A stretch of 64,000 bases of DNA, taken from the NCBI RefSeq assembly GCF_024171785.1, contig NZ_JAMTCK010000017.1:62001-126000 (forward strand), written 5' to 3'. The notes under the pieces were generated by a model that saw only the letters and a list, made by a program, of their open reading frames with translations, had not been told where the DNA came from and did not search any database. This DNA is from Goodfellowiella coeruleoviolacea. Its GTDB lineage: Bacteria > Actinomycetota > Actinomycetes > Mycobacteriales > Pseudonocardiaceae. The translations under genes and the position numbers were made by a program. This document shows positions 1-8,016 of the stretch, piece by piece. Position 1 is the stretch's first letter; each line of letters opens with the position of its first letter.

Positions 1-1367
1 TCGTTCAGGCCGCCATGCTTGCCGCCGAGCAGCATCTTGCGGTACCGCTTGTTGAGCCACAATGTACGTTGATCGCGGTCAACGCGAAATAGCAGTTCGT
101 CGGCGAACGTGTCCCAGCGGATGTCGATGGGATCCTCACCGGGCTTCTCAGGGATCTCGCGCTTGATCGTGTCACGGACACGGGGTGGCAACCCTACACC
201 TGGATGAACCATCGGTGTCCGCTTGGCCGAGCGCTTCCTCGACTCCGTGTACAGCGCCTCCGCAAGGTCGAAGTACTCGTTGAGGCTGAGCCCGCTGGCT
301 GACCGAGCCGAAGCGGCCAGCCGCGCGAACTCTGGTCCCACGTGCACCCGCGACTTCTCCGGATTCATTCGGAACAGGCCTGCGACGTCGTTGTCGATGT
401 CCACCTCGACACGCGCCAAGCGGAGCTTCGAATTAGGTGCGTGGACACCTTCCCAGCCACCTGCCTGCAAGAGACGGTCACGCCTGTAGAAGTAAAGACC
501 CTGATGGTCGTCCGGGTTTCCCGTCAAATGGAACGAGGAGCTTCCTGAGCGCCCGGGCCACAGATGACAACGAAAAACCAACTTCAAGCCGTTTTCTTCA
601 GCCGTCAGAGTCTGCGGGAAATCAGATCGACCAGAGCGTGGATACCCAAATGGATTCAGTGGCCCAACAGGGATTGGCGGCCCCACAAATCCAGTGGTGA
701 CCTCATACACATCGAATTCGACACTCAGCCGCTCTTGCTCAAGGAATCGATGGAATACCATTCCGATATGCTGGCAGGCACTAGTGACCGTGTGATCGAT
801 GTACTCATCGACACGACGCGGATCGCTGGTCGCGGGAAAAGCGAGCACATCGTCCCAGCGGATCACGGTCCCGCTGTCGCCCACCTGGATCCGCCAGTCC
901 CGCTCCAACTCGGAACTAACGAACGCGGCGGGAACCACATCGCAGGCGAAACCGCGCTGGCCACTGGCCTCCAGACGCCAACGCCGCCCGACCGCTTCGC
1001 GTCCCGCCGCCCGCGACATCACCGTCAGGCTTCTGGCCTGACTGAACGACGCCGCCTTGAGCCCCAGCCCGAAGTGACCGAGATCACCATCGGCGTACTC
1101 GCGCCGCCCGCCTACGGTCATCGCGGAGTCGATCGCCTCCGGAGCGATCCCGCGACCGTTGTCGACAACGTAAAGCGAGGTCAGGCGTTCGTCGACCTTA
1201 ACGAGACGGATAAGGACCCGCGTCGCGCCCGCGTCGATCGAGTTGTCGACCAGGTCAGCGAGGGCTGTCGGCAACGAGTGGTTACGACCGAGGCCGTCCA
1301 TCGCCCGAGGATCGGGCGGCAGTTCGATACTGCCCTCGGTCGGTACGGTCCGGCTCCACTCGACCAC
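1..1367 (-). CDS. GHKL-family ATP-binding protein (3' end beyond window)
   Basis: The minus strand reads open from a GTG at 1367 to the window edge, about 455 residues, with no stop. The Bergerat ATP-binding fold is clear: an N-box DLVDNSIDAGA near residue 38, a G1 motif DNGRGI near 69, and a G2 motif GHFGLGLKAASFS near 95. This is the HATPase_c_3 arrangement of Hsp90/MutL-like stand-alone ATPases, not of histidine kinases. An AAGGGGGA ribosome site lies just upstream of the GTG. The remainder (residues 170-455) has no motif I recognise; the C-terminus, and so any fused effector domain, is outside the window. Such proteins often sit in accessory or defence islands, but no partner is visible here. 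Plus-strand ORFs over it are shadows. Confidence 0.85.
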   Translation of the reverse strand, partial: MVEWSRTVPTEGSIELPPDPRAMDGLGRNHSLPTALADLVDNSIDAGATRVLIRLVKVDERLTSLYVVDNGRGIAPEAIDSAMTVGGRREYADGDLGHFGLGLKAASFSQARSLTVMSRAAGREAVGRRWRLEASGQRGFACDVVPAAFVSSELERDWRIQVGDSGTVIRWDDVLAFPATSDPRRVDEYIDHTVTSACQHIGMVFHRFLEQERLSVEFDVYEVTTGFVGPPIPVGPLNPFGYPRSGRSDFPQTLTAEENGLKLVFRCHLWPGRSGSSSFHLTGNPDDHQGLYFYRRDRLLQAGGWEGVHAPNSKLRLARVEVDIDNDVAGLFRMNPEKSRVHVGPEFARLAASARSASGLSLNEYFDLAEALYTESRKRSAKRTPMVHPGVGLPPRVRDTIKREIPEKPGEDPIDIRWDTFADELLFRVDRDQRTLWLNKRYRKMLLGGKHGGLN

Positions 1368-2081
1368 GAGTCCCCCTTGCTCCCATCGGTGCGACGGCCT
1401 GCTGGATTGTGGGCACCGTTGTATCCGATATACCCAACGATGGTCTACCTGTTACCGGGCGTTACCAAGACGCTATGAGCGCCGCCGACGAAAGTTCGGT
1501 GTCGAAATATCCCACACTACAATACACAGTCACTCGAACACGATCTCCAGATCACCGCCAAACCGCCCAACCTTCCGTCATAGGCTTGTCAGGCCGCAGC
1601 GGAGGTCAGCCCAACGAGGAAGCTGACCAGCCAGGCCGCCGCAGCACTGATCAGGCCTCCACTTTGCACGCGTTCTCCCTCAGCTAATACCCGGCAGCTC
1701 GATCGGCGGAGGACACATGACTCCGCAGGTAGCTGATCACATCTGCCTTGCGTCGGCTGTACCGGCCGACGCAAGGCGAGGAACGACAGGCCACCAGCAG
1801 GTGAACCGACTCGGGACAGGGGCACGCCTGGCGGCACCTGGAACCATCGAAGTGCGAAAAAAATTATCACGTATTATTTGGGTCGCTCTGGATGTGATGC
1901 CACGAGACCAGCTCAACCTATTTCATACTGCGTGAGCGGACATGCTCTGCCGCAACGTCGATCCGCGCGAACAACAGCGGCGAGAAGTCGCGGGCGTACC
2001 CCGGTAGTCGCCCATCCCACCCATTCCCGACGAAGTTTTTGCCTTGCTCAACACACGACAACAACGATGGTCTACTTAGGA
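1368..2081. other. Intergenic stretch, no convincing gene
   Basis: About 700 bases of uneven composition, including an A-rich run near 1858-1875, with no ORF that looks coding. Two things are visible. A 13-base direct repeat AACGATGGTCTAC occurs at 1436-1448 and 2063-2075. A minus-strand GTG at 1669, preceded by a GGGAGAAC ribosome-like site, could encode a 26-residue hydrophobic peptide ending at 1589; I give that peptide only a small chance of being real. Confidence 0.4.
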
Positions 2082-2460
2082 CTAGGCACAGTCACCTGGC
2101 CGTGCGGATATCCCGGCGAGGGTGAGGGGGCGATAGCGATGAGCTTCCCGGCCGTGTCCCGCGGCGGCGAGCAGTCGACCCAGGTCAAGGTCCTGATACA
2201 GCTCGCTCACTGGGCCGGGCCCGCTCGGCAGCACCATCGCGACGTAGTCGTCGATGTCGACCTCGTCGAGCGCGTGGCGCACGGATCCAGCGATCTCGGG
2301 GACAGCGTGTGCCTGTCGAGCGGGCTGAGGCACGCCGCCAGGGGACGCGAGGTCAACGGTGTGACCGGCCTTGGCGTGTTTTTCGTGCGGCGCCGCTACT
2401 TCCTCGGTCCAGTAACCGCTCGGGTACATCGAGCCGTCAGTGTGCTGCCAGGTGTCGGCG
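2082..2460 (-). pseudogene. DJ-1/PfpI family remnant
   Basis: The minus frame carries a stretch typical of the N-terminal third of type-1 glutamine-amidotransferase-like DJ-1/PfpI proteins: ADTWQ..DGSMYPSGYWTEEV, then AGHTVDLASPGGVP, then a region matching the YDAVFLPGGHG zone but reading VAMVLPSGPGP. The opening beta strand is missing and the catalytic Cys region is never reached. The homology begins about where the neighbouring SDR gene loses its usual C-terminus, so the two appear fused by a deletion. I treat it as a dead fragment. Confidence 0.55.
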
Positions 2461-3276
2461 GCGAACGTTCGCGCGCAGGGCGTCGACCTTGGCGGTGGCG
2501 TAGGAGTGCGCGTCCGAGCCGAGCAGCTGACGCAGTGGCCCGCCACCGCTGACGACCTGGCTGATGATCGCCTCGGCGCCCCTGACCGGGTCGCCGAGCT
2601 GGCTGCCCTGCAGGTTCAGGTGGTCGGTGGTCATCTCGCGGATGGCCGGGTAGGCGTCCGTCGTGGTGGCGGGCAGCGCGATCGACTCGGTGGTGAGGAA
2701 GTCGGTGCGGAAGTAGCCGGGTTCGACGATGGTGACCTCGATGCCGAAGTCGGCGACCTCGGCGGCGAGGGCCTCGCTGAGGCCTTCCAGGGCGAACTTG
2801 CCGGCGCAGTAGAGCGCCCAGCCCGGGAACGCGGTCAGGCCGAGGATCGACGACACGTTCACGATGTGGCCGCCGCGCTGCTCCCGCAGGATCGGCAGGG
2901 CGGCGCGCAGCACGTTCCACACGCCGACGACCTGGACGTCGAGCAGGGCGCGGACGTGGCGGTCGCTGGTCTCCTCCACCGCGGCCAGGAAGCCGTAGCC
3001 GGCGTTGTTGACGACGACGTCGAGGCCACCGAAGCGGTCGCCGGTCCGGTGGACGGCCCGGGTGACCGCCTCGGCGTCGCGCAGGTCGACGGCGAGCGGC
3101 AGCAGGCGGGACGTGTCGACGCGGTCACCGAGCGCGGCGCTCAGCCGCTCGGTCGAGCGCGTCGTCGCGGCCACGTTGTCGCCGCGCCCGAGCAGCTGCC
3201 TGACCAGTTCGAGGCCGAGGCCTCGGGAAGTTCCGGTCACGAACCAGGTCGCGGGTCGGTCGGTGGGAAAGCTCAT
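2437..3276 (-). CDS. Short-chain dehydrogenase/reductase
   Basis: A 279-residue classical SDR starting at ATG 3276 (MSFPTDRPATW). The NAD(P)-binding glycine motif TGTSRGLG is near residue 14, NNAG near 90, and the catalytic Ser and YxxxK (YCAGK) near 138-157, followed by the PG motif VEPGYFRTDF. The family acts on ketone/alcohol substrates in the cytoplasm; the substrate cannot be told. The last residues (ANVRRRHLAAH) do not look like the normal C-terminus and overlap a DJ-1-like remnant, so the gene may be slightly truncated. It is transcribed divergently from the gene at 3464. Confidence 0.85.
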   Translation of the reverse strand: MSFPTDRPATWFVTGTSRGLGLELVRQLLGRGDNVAATTRSTERLSAALGDRVDTSRLLPLAVDLRDAEAVTRAVHRTGDRFGGLDVVVNNAGYGFLAAVEETSDRHVRALLDVQVVGVWNVLRAALPILREQRGGHIVNVSSILGLTAFPGWALYCAGKFALEGLSEALAAEVADFGIEVTIVEPGYFRTDFLTTESIALPATTTDAYPAIREMTTDHLNLQGSQLGDPVRGAEAIISQVVSGGGPLRQLLGSDAHSYATAKVDALRANVRRRHLAAH

Positions 3277-3463
3277 CGTGGTCCCTTGCTCGAAGTGCCA
3301 CCGGAGATCCGATCCGGGCGGCGCCCGGTTCCGGCGTGGTTCCAGCGTGGTCCGCGAGAAGCCACTGTGGACGCTCATGTCGCGCCCTGTGCGGACGAGG
3401 ACGCGGCAACCTAGGACTCTCCGGTCCAGTCACGACCGGTCGATGTCGGCCACAATCGGCGGT

Positions 3464-4168
3464 ATGGCCGGACCCAACCGCGAACTCGCTGACTTCCTGC
3501 GGCGGGCACGTGGCCAGCTCGACCCGTCCCGGGCGGGTCTGCCGCCCGACGGGCTCCGGCCCGGGCTCTACCAGCTGCTCGACTCGCTCGACGGTGAGCC
3601 CGCGCTCGTGCTCGGCCGCCGCACCGAGATCCTGGCCGCCAACCGGATGGCCAGGGCGCTGTTCGCCGACTTCGACCGGATGCCGCCGAAGCACCGCAGC
3701 TACGCCCGCTGGATGTTCCTCGACGAGGATGCCCGGGCACTGTTCGTGGACTGGCCGGACATGGCCCGGGCCGTGGTCGAGAGCCCCCGGTTCGAGGTCG
3801 GCCGCGACCCCGACGACAGCGCCACCACCGCCCTCGTCACCGAACTGCGCGAGCAGAGCCGCGAGTTCGACCAGTGGTGGGCGCAGCACCGGGTCCACCA
3901 GCGCACGCACGGCTCGAAGCGGCTGCGGCACCCGCTCGTCGGGAAGCTGACCGTCGAGTACGAGACCCTCGCCCTGCCCGGTGACCCCGACACCACCCGG
4001 TACGTCTACACCGCCGAGCCGAACTCACCCTCCCGCCGGGCCCTCGACCCGCACGACCCGGTCGGGCTGGGCCGCGAGCCGAACCGGGCGCCGGTCGAAT
4101 CACCCGGAGACGGTGACGGCGGAGGTTCCACCGGCGGTGTCGCGCTTCGACAACGCGTGTTGGCATAG
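3464..4168 (+). CDS. MmyB-like ligand-binding protein lacking its HTH
   Basis: A 234-residue protein. Residues 1-25 (MAGPNRELADFLRRARGQLD) match the start of the common actinobacterial XRE/MmyB-like regulators. The next part, LRPGLYQLLDSLDGEPALVL, is the start of the MmyB ligand-binding domain, which then continues with the usual landmarks LAANRMARALF, RWMFLDEDARALFVDW, HPLVGKLTVEYETLALPGD and YTAEPNSPS. In normal members about 70-75 residues holding the helix-turn-helix lie between these parts; here they are absent, with the frame kept. The C-terminus has about 35 extra low-complexity residues. It may be a decayed regulator or a ligand-binding protein that no longer contacts DNA. It is divergent from the SDR at 2437-3276. 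Confidence 0.75.
   Translation: MAGPNRELADFLRRARGQLDPSRAGLPPDGLRPGLYQLLDSLDGEPALVLGRRTEILAANRMARALFADFDRMPPKHRSYARWMFLDEDARALFVDWPDMARAVVESPRFEVGRDPDDSATTALVTELREQSREFDQWWAQHRVHQRTHGSKRLRHPLVGKLTVEYETLALPGDPDTTRYVYTAEPNSPSRRALDPHDPVGLGREPNRAPVESPGDGDGGGSTGGVALRQRVLA
4151..4163. promoter_or_regulatory. Probable TetR operator (self)
   Basis: The sequence CAACGCGTGTTGG just before the TetR gene at 4178 shares its half sites CAAC/GTTG with the perfect palindrome at 5050-5063 upstream of the methyltransferase gene. The pair is best explained as one regulator binding both places. Confidence 0.55.
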
Positions 4169-4177
4169 GGTCAGCGG

Positions 4178-4795
4178 GTGCCTTTCACGAACCGTTCCCT
4201 GGCTGCCCGGGAGGCGATCCTCAGCGCGGCCCGCGCGCGTTTCACCGAGCAGGGCTACGACCGCACCACCATCCGCCAGGTGGCCACGGACGCCAACACC
4301 GATCCGTCCATGGTGATGCGTTACTACGGCAGCAAGGACAAGCTGTTCGCGGCGGCCGTGGCCGTCGACCTCAGGCTGCCCGACCTGACCGACGTCCCCG
4401 ATGACGAAGTGGCCGGGTTGCTCGCGAACCACTTCGTGACGATGTGGCGCGACGATGACGACGGCCCGCTCACCATCCTGCTGCGCTCGGCCGTGACGCA
4501 CGAGGACGCGGCCGAACGGCTCCGCGCCGTGTTCGCCAACCAGGTGACGGTCATGGTCCGCCAGCTGCTGGGCCACGGCGCCGAGACCGACCTGCGCGCC
4601 GGCCTGCTGAGCACGCACCTGCTCGGTGTCGCGCTGTCCCGGCACATCCTCCGGCTGCCACCGGTGGCCAGGCTGAGCGACAAGGATCTGGTCGCGATCA
4701 CGACCCAGATCGTGGACCACATCCTCACCGGCCCGCTCCCGGTGAAGCGCGCGGCGAAGACCGGCGGGCGGGAGCGGCGGACCCGCCGGTCGTGA
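4178..4795 (+). CDS. TetR-family transcriptional regulator
   Basis: A 205-residue TetR protein from GTG 4178. The N-terminal helix-turn-helix is canonical: AILSAARARFTEQGYDRTTI, then VATDANTDPSMVMRYYGSKDKLFAAAV at residues 30-55. The C-terminal domain resembles the TetR_C_17 type found with efflux or lipid-modifying genes. The start lies close behind the end of the MmyB-like gene, and related palindromes sit before this gene (4151) and before the methyltransferase (5050). I infer it represses itself and the downstream membrane methyltransferase. Confidence 0.85.
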   Translation: MPFTNRSLAAREAILSAARARFTEQGYDRTTIRQVATDANTDPSMVMRYYGSKDKLFAAAVAVDLRLPDLTDVPDDEVAGLLANHFVTMWRDDDDGPLTILLRSAVTHEDAAERLRAVFANQVTVMVRQLLGHGAETDLRAGLLSTHLLGVALSRHILRLPPVARLSDKDLVAITTQIVDHILTGPLPVKRAAKTGGRERRTRRS

Positions 4796-5049
4796 ACCGG
4801 GGTTCGGAAACGAACCCGCGCACCAGGCGACCGGTGAGCCCGTTCGCCCTCCGGACGGCTCGCCGCCGCCGACACCGGTGCCGCGGCGCGCGTCCAGCCG
4901 CGGCCCGGATCCTCGCGCCCGTCCCGCCACGCGGCTGACCGCCGGCCCGCTCTCTCCGTTCGACCTTCCCGCGCTCCCACCGCCTGTCCCGGCTTCCCGC
5001 GCCACTCCCCCGGTCCTCTCCGCACACCGCGCGGTCGTCACCCCGTTTG

Positions 5050-5063
5050 CCAACACGTGTTGG
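5050..5063. promoter_or_regulatory. Palindromic operator upstream of methyltransferase
   Basis: A perfect 14-base palindrome CCAACACGTGTTGG lies in the 460-base gap between the TetR gene and the methyltransferase gene at 5256. Its half sites recur before the TetR gene itself (4151-4163). The rest of the gap (4796-5255) shows nothing else convincing. Confidence 0.6.
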
Positions 5064-5255
5064 CCATCAGGTGTTAGCATTCGGCGGCAACCGAGGAGTC
5101 GCCAGCCCACCGCGGTGACGACTACGGGCTTCACCGGGAAGCCCGGGTGTGACCGCGTGATCGGCTGGCGATGCGTTCTCCCGCGCGGTTCACCCGGAAC
5201 CGTTTTCCGCTTCAGCTGAACTCACTGTGGATGGACGAAGTCGTCCGGTATTGGA

Positions 5256-5780
5256 GTGGTGTCGATGTGGTGGTGGCGGCAGTTCAAGGCGATCGCGATG
5301 TTCCCTGGCGTGATGGCCGTGCTGATCCCGGCGATGCTCCTGGTGACCGTCGGACGCGGGGACGGGCTGAGCCTGGCACCCGGCGCGCGGGCGGTGGCCA
5401 TCACCGCCGGGGCGCTGCTCACGGCGTTCGGCCTGGCGCTGTTCTGCTGGACGGTGGTGCTCTTCGCCAAGCGGGGCAAGGGCACGCTGTCCCCGCTCGA
5501 CGCGCCGAAGAGGCTGGTGGTGACCGGCCCCTACCGGCACGTCCGCAACCCGATGTACACCGCCGTCTTCTCGGTGCAACTCGGGGAGGCGGTCATGCTG
5601 TGGTCCTGGACCCTCCTGCTGTGGTTCGGGTGCTTCGCGGCCTTTGTCATGACCTTCGTGCCGCTGCGCGAGGAACGCTGGCTGGCCACCCAGTTCGGCG
5701 CCGACTACGCCGAGTACCGCGCCCACGTCCCGCGCTGGCTCCCCAGGCCAACCCCGTGGTACCCGGGCAACCGGGTCTGA
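5256..5780 (+). CDS. Isoprenylcysteine carboxyl methyltransferase-like membrane protein
   Basis: A 174-residue integral membrane protein with about four hydrophobic segments. The C-terminal half carries the ICMT/PEMT signature: VTGPYRHVRNPMYTA near residue 90, then the E-E-x-x-L zone LREERWLATQFGADYAEYRAHVPRWLP near 135-160, which binds S-adenosylmethionine. Bacterial members methylate lipids or unknown small substrates at the membrane. GTG 5256 is taken as start; ATG 5265 is also possible. It lies downstream of a TetR gene with a shared palindrome, so it is probably the regulated target. Confidence 0.8.
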   Translation: MVSMWWWRQFKAIAMFPGVMAVLIPAMLLVTVGRGDGLSLAPGARAVAITAGALLTAFGLALFCWTVVLFAKRGKGTLSPLDAPKRLVVTGPYRHVRNPMYTAVFSVQLGEAVMLWSWTLLLWFGCFAAFVMTFVPLREERWLATQFGADYAEYRAHVPRWLPRPTPWYPGNRV

Positions 5781-5856
5781 CCGACGACGCGGTGCGCTCC
5801 CAGCGGTGACGGCCTGCGGCGGCGCGCGCGAAGTACCTGGTCGACCGCCGGACTGG

Positions 5857-6435
5857 TCAACCCAGCGACGCTGTTGCCTCGCGCAGCTCCCGCAACGCGG
5901 CCACCGCGTGGTGCGCGAGCCCTCGTGGATCATCACGGTCGCCTTCGGACCACTGCGCGTAGCCCCGCTTGAAGGCGAGAACTCCCAGCTCGGCCGCGAC
6001 GTGCGCGGTCGGGTCGGGGACGCCGCGGGCGATGAGCGCGCCGGTCATGGCGGCAGCGAGACCGACGCTCTTGAGGGCGTCCCGTTCCTGAAGCTCGGTG
6101 CTGGCCGCCACGGCCGCCCTCAGCCGGGGGCCGAGTTCACGGTTCGTCGGCCCCATGGCGCTGGACGCGCGTTCGAGACCGGCCGCGACCGCGTCGAGCG
6201 GACTGGCGTCGTCGGGCGCTTCGGCGATCCCCTCCGCGAGCAACCGGCTCAGGGTCTCCTGGCCGGCGACCAGCAGTTCCCGCTTGTCGGCGAAGTGCCG
6301 GAAGAACGTGCTCTTGGTGACGCCGGCCCGCTCGGCGATCTGCGCCACCGTGGTGGCGTCGTACCCCTGCTCGGTGAACAGGTCGACGGCCGCGACGACG
6401 AGTCGCTCGGTCGTCTCCGGTTGCCATCGGCCCAT
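5857..6435 (-). CDS. TetR-family transcriptional regulator
   Basis: A 192-residue TetR protein starting at ATG 6433-6435. The HTH is canonical: LVVAAVDLFTEQGYDATTV followed by IAERAGVTKSTFFRHFADKRELL at residues 30-55. It is divergent from the NAD(P)-binding protein at 6519. Two near-identical palindromes with GGGAC/GTCCC half sites fill the gap between them, which is the usual layout for a repressor controlling itself and its neighbour. Confidence 0.9.
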   Translation of the reverse strand: MGRWQPETTERLVVAAVDLFTEQGYDATTVAQIAERAGVTKSTFFRHFADKRELLVAGQETLSRLLAEGIAEAPDDASPLDAVAAGLERASSAMGPTNRELGPRLRAAVAASTELQERDALKSVGLAAAMTGALIARGVPDPTAHVAAELGVLAFKRGYAQWSEGDRDDPRGLAHHAVAALRELREATASLG

Positions 6436-6448
6436 GAGCCCATCATAA

Positions 6449-6504
6449 GTGATGGGACAAAGGTCCCATCACTGTGTACAGTGACGGGACAAAAGTCCCA
6501 TCAC
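6449..6504. promoter_or_regulatory. Double TetR operator
   Basis: Two 24-base inverted repeats lie 32 bases apart centre to centre, close to three helical turns. The first, at 6449-6472, has half sites GTGATGGGAC and GTCCCATCAC around AAAG. The second, at 6481-6504, has half sites GTGACGGGAC and GTCCCATCAC around AAAA. They occupy almost the whole divergent promoter between the TetR gene and the NAD(P)-binding oxidoreductase. This is very likely the binding site of the adjacent TetR protein. Confidence 0.8.
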
Positions 6505-6518
6505 TTCGGGAGAGTTCC

Positions 6519-7400
6519 ATGCACGTCTTCGTCACCGGCGGAACCGGCACCATCGGCTCCGCCGTCGTCGCCGAACTGCTCGCCAACGGCCACACGGTTC
6601 TCGCGCTGGCCCGCTCGGACAAGTCGGCGCAGGCCCTGACGGACGCCGGTGCCCAGGTGCTGCGCGGGCAGTTGGCCGATCTCGACGTCCTGCGGGCTGG
6701 TGCCGCGCGATGCGACGGCGTGATCAGCCTGGCGTTCGGCAGCGACTACAGCACCGAGGCGGCCCTGGCCCAGTCGATCGCCGAGGAGAGCGCCGCCATG
6801 GCCGCACTGGGGGAAGAACTCGTCGGCAGTGACCGTCCGATCGTCACCGTCTCCGGAACACCGTGGGTGCCGGGCCGCGCCGCCACCGAGGCCGACCCGC
6901 TGCCGACCGACGGACCGGTCGGTGGCCGCGGCCGTTCGGTCAACGCGCTGCTGGCGCTGGCCGCACGCGGGGTTCGCGCCACGGCCGTGCGCATGCCACG
7001 CACGGTCCACAACGAGGGCAAGGGCGGGTTCGCCGGCCTGCTGACCGACCAGGCACGCCGCACCGGCGTGTCCGGCTATCCCGGCGACGGAACGCAGCGC
7101 TGGCCCGCCGTGCACGCGCTCGACGCGGCGGTCCTGTTCCGACTGGCCCTCGAATCAGCACCCGCCGGGACCGCCTGGCACGCCGTAGCCGATGAGGGCG
7201 ACGCGGTGCGGGACATCGCCACCGTCATCGGCCGGCGACTGGGCCTGCCGGTCGAGGCGGTACCGCAGGAGAACTTCGGCCCGTTCGGCCCGATCTTCGC
7301 CATGGACCAGCCAGCCACCAGCACCCACACCCGCGAGGTTCTCGGCTGGCAGCCCACGCACCCCAGCCTGATCGCGGACCTGGAGAACATCCAGCCCTGA
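6519..7400 (+). CDS. NAD(P)-binding SDR (atypical/extended type)
   Basis: A 293-residue protein from ATG 6519. It begins with the dinucleotide-binding motif VTGGTGTIGSAVVAELL, and the rest fits extended or atypical SDRs of the NAD-dependent epimerase type (substrate-side residues VSGTPWVPGR, RMPRTVHN, HALDAAVLFRLALE). The canonical YxxxK is not evident, so catalysis may differ from classical SDRs. The TetR operator pair upstream suggests induction by a small molecule, possibly the substrate. Confidence 0.8.
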   Translation: MHVFVTGGTGTIGSAVVAELLANGHTVLALARSDKSAQALTDAGAQVLRGQLADLDVLRAGAARCDGVISLAFGSDYSTEAALAQSIAEESAAMAALGEELVGSDRPIVTVSGTPWVPGRAATEADPLPTDGPVGGRGRSVNALLALAARGVRATAVRMPRTVHNEGKGGFAGLLTDQARRTGVSGYPGDGTQRWPAVHALDAAVLFRLALESAPAGTAWHAVADEGDAVRDIATVIGRRLGLPVEAVPQENFGPFGPIFAMDQPATSTHTREVLGWQPTHPSLIADLENIQP

Positions 7401-7474
7401 GACCCCCGCACCTGCCACGGGGACGGGCACAGGCAGTCGCCGCGTCCCATGACGTGTTCCACCGCCACGGCCAC

Positions 7475-7521
7475 CACTAGTTCGATGTGTATCGTCAGAT
7501 TCGTTGATCACCGAACTAGTG
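7475..7521. promoter_or_regulatory. Inverted repeat at ArsR-type gene start
   Basis: The 10-base arm CACTAGTTCG (7475-7484) is matched by CGAACTAGTG (7512-7521), 27 bases apart, immediately before the winged-helix regulator gene. It probably serves as that gene's autoregulatory site. If so, the coding start is downstream, at GTG 7525 or ATG 7531, not at the TTG at 7504. Confidence 0.5.
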
Positions 7522-7530
7522 GGGGTGCGG

Positions 7531-8016
7531 ATGGGCGCGTCGGAAGGCGTTCGGCTGCCGCAGCCGGACCTGGCCCGCGTGGACGTCGGCACCGTGCTCC
7601 ACGCCCTGGCCGACCCGGTGCGCAGGGCGATCGTGCGGATCCTGACCCAGGTCGGCGAGGCGCCCTGCGGCGCACTCGACCTCCCGGTCGCGCGGTCCAC
7701 GGTCACCCACCACCTGCGCACGCTGCGGGAGAGCGGCGTGATCGAGACGGAACTGCGCGGCAACTCCCGGGTCAGCAAGGTGCGCCGGCAGGAACTCGAC
7801 GAGCGCTTCCCCGGTCTGCTCGCCGCCATCCTCGACGCCGAACCGGCGACCGCGGACGACCAGGCGAGCACGGACGACCCGGCGGACACGGACGACCCGG
7901 CGGACACGGACGACCCGGCGGACACGGACGACCCGGCGGGCACGGACAGATCGGCGGACACGGACGGGCCGGCGGACACGGACGACCCCGCGGACACCGA
8001 GGAGGCAGGACGGTAG
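7531..8016 (+). CDS. ArsR-family winged-helix regulator with repetitive acidic tail
   Basis: Residues 10-100 are a compact ArsR-like winged helix: VLHALADPVRRAIVRILTQV, CGALDLPVARSTVTHHLRTL (recognition helix) and RESGVIETELRGNSRVSKVRR (wing). The CXC metal site of true ArsR sensors is absent. The last 50 residues are a hexapeptide array of the form TDDPAD, encoded by an 18-base tandem repeat. The start is chosen at ATG 7531, downstream of the inverted repeat; it has a run of G upstream. The stop is directly followed by the PNPOx-like gene at 8017, so the two form an operon. Confidence 0.8.
   Translation: MGASEGVRLPQPDLARVDVGTVLHALADPVRRAIVRILTQVGEAPCGALDLPVARSTVTHHLRTLRESGVIETELRGNSRVSKVRRQELDERFPGLLAAILDAEPATADDQASTDDPADTDDPADTDDPADTDDPAGTDRSADTDGPADTDDPADTEEAGR
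7855..7998 (+). repeat. 18-base coding minisatellite, eight units
   Basis: Eight consecutive 18-base units on the pattern GACGACCCGGCGGACACG run to four codons before the stop of the ArsR-like gene. Units 2-4 are identical and the outer units diverge. Each adds one acidic hexapeptide. Confidence 0.9.

Noticed and set aside
564-1478. Long plus-strand ORF of 304 codons
   Set aside because: It is antisense to the GHKL ATPase, whose motifs are unmistakable on the minus strand.
1589-1669. 26-residue hydrophobic peptide ORF on the minus strand
   Set aside because: It has a fair ribosome-like site but is too short and isolated to support as a gene.
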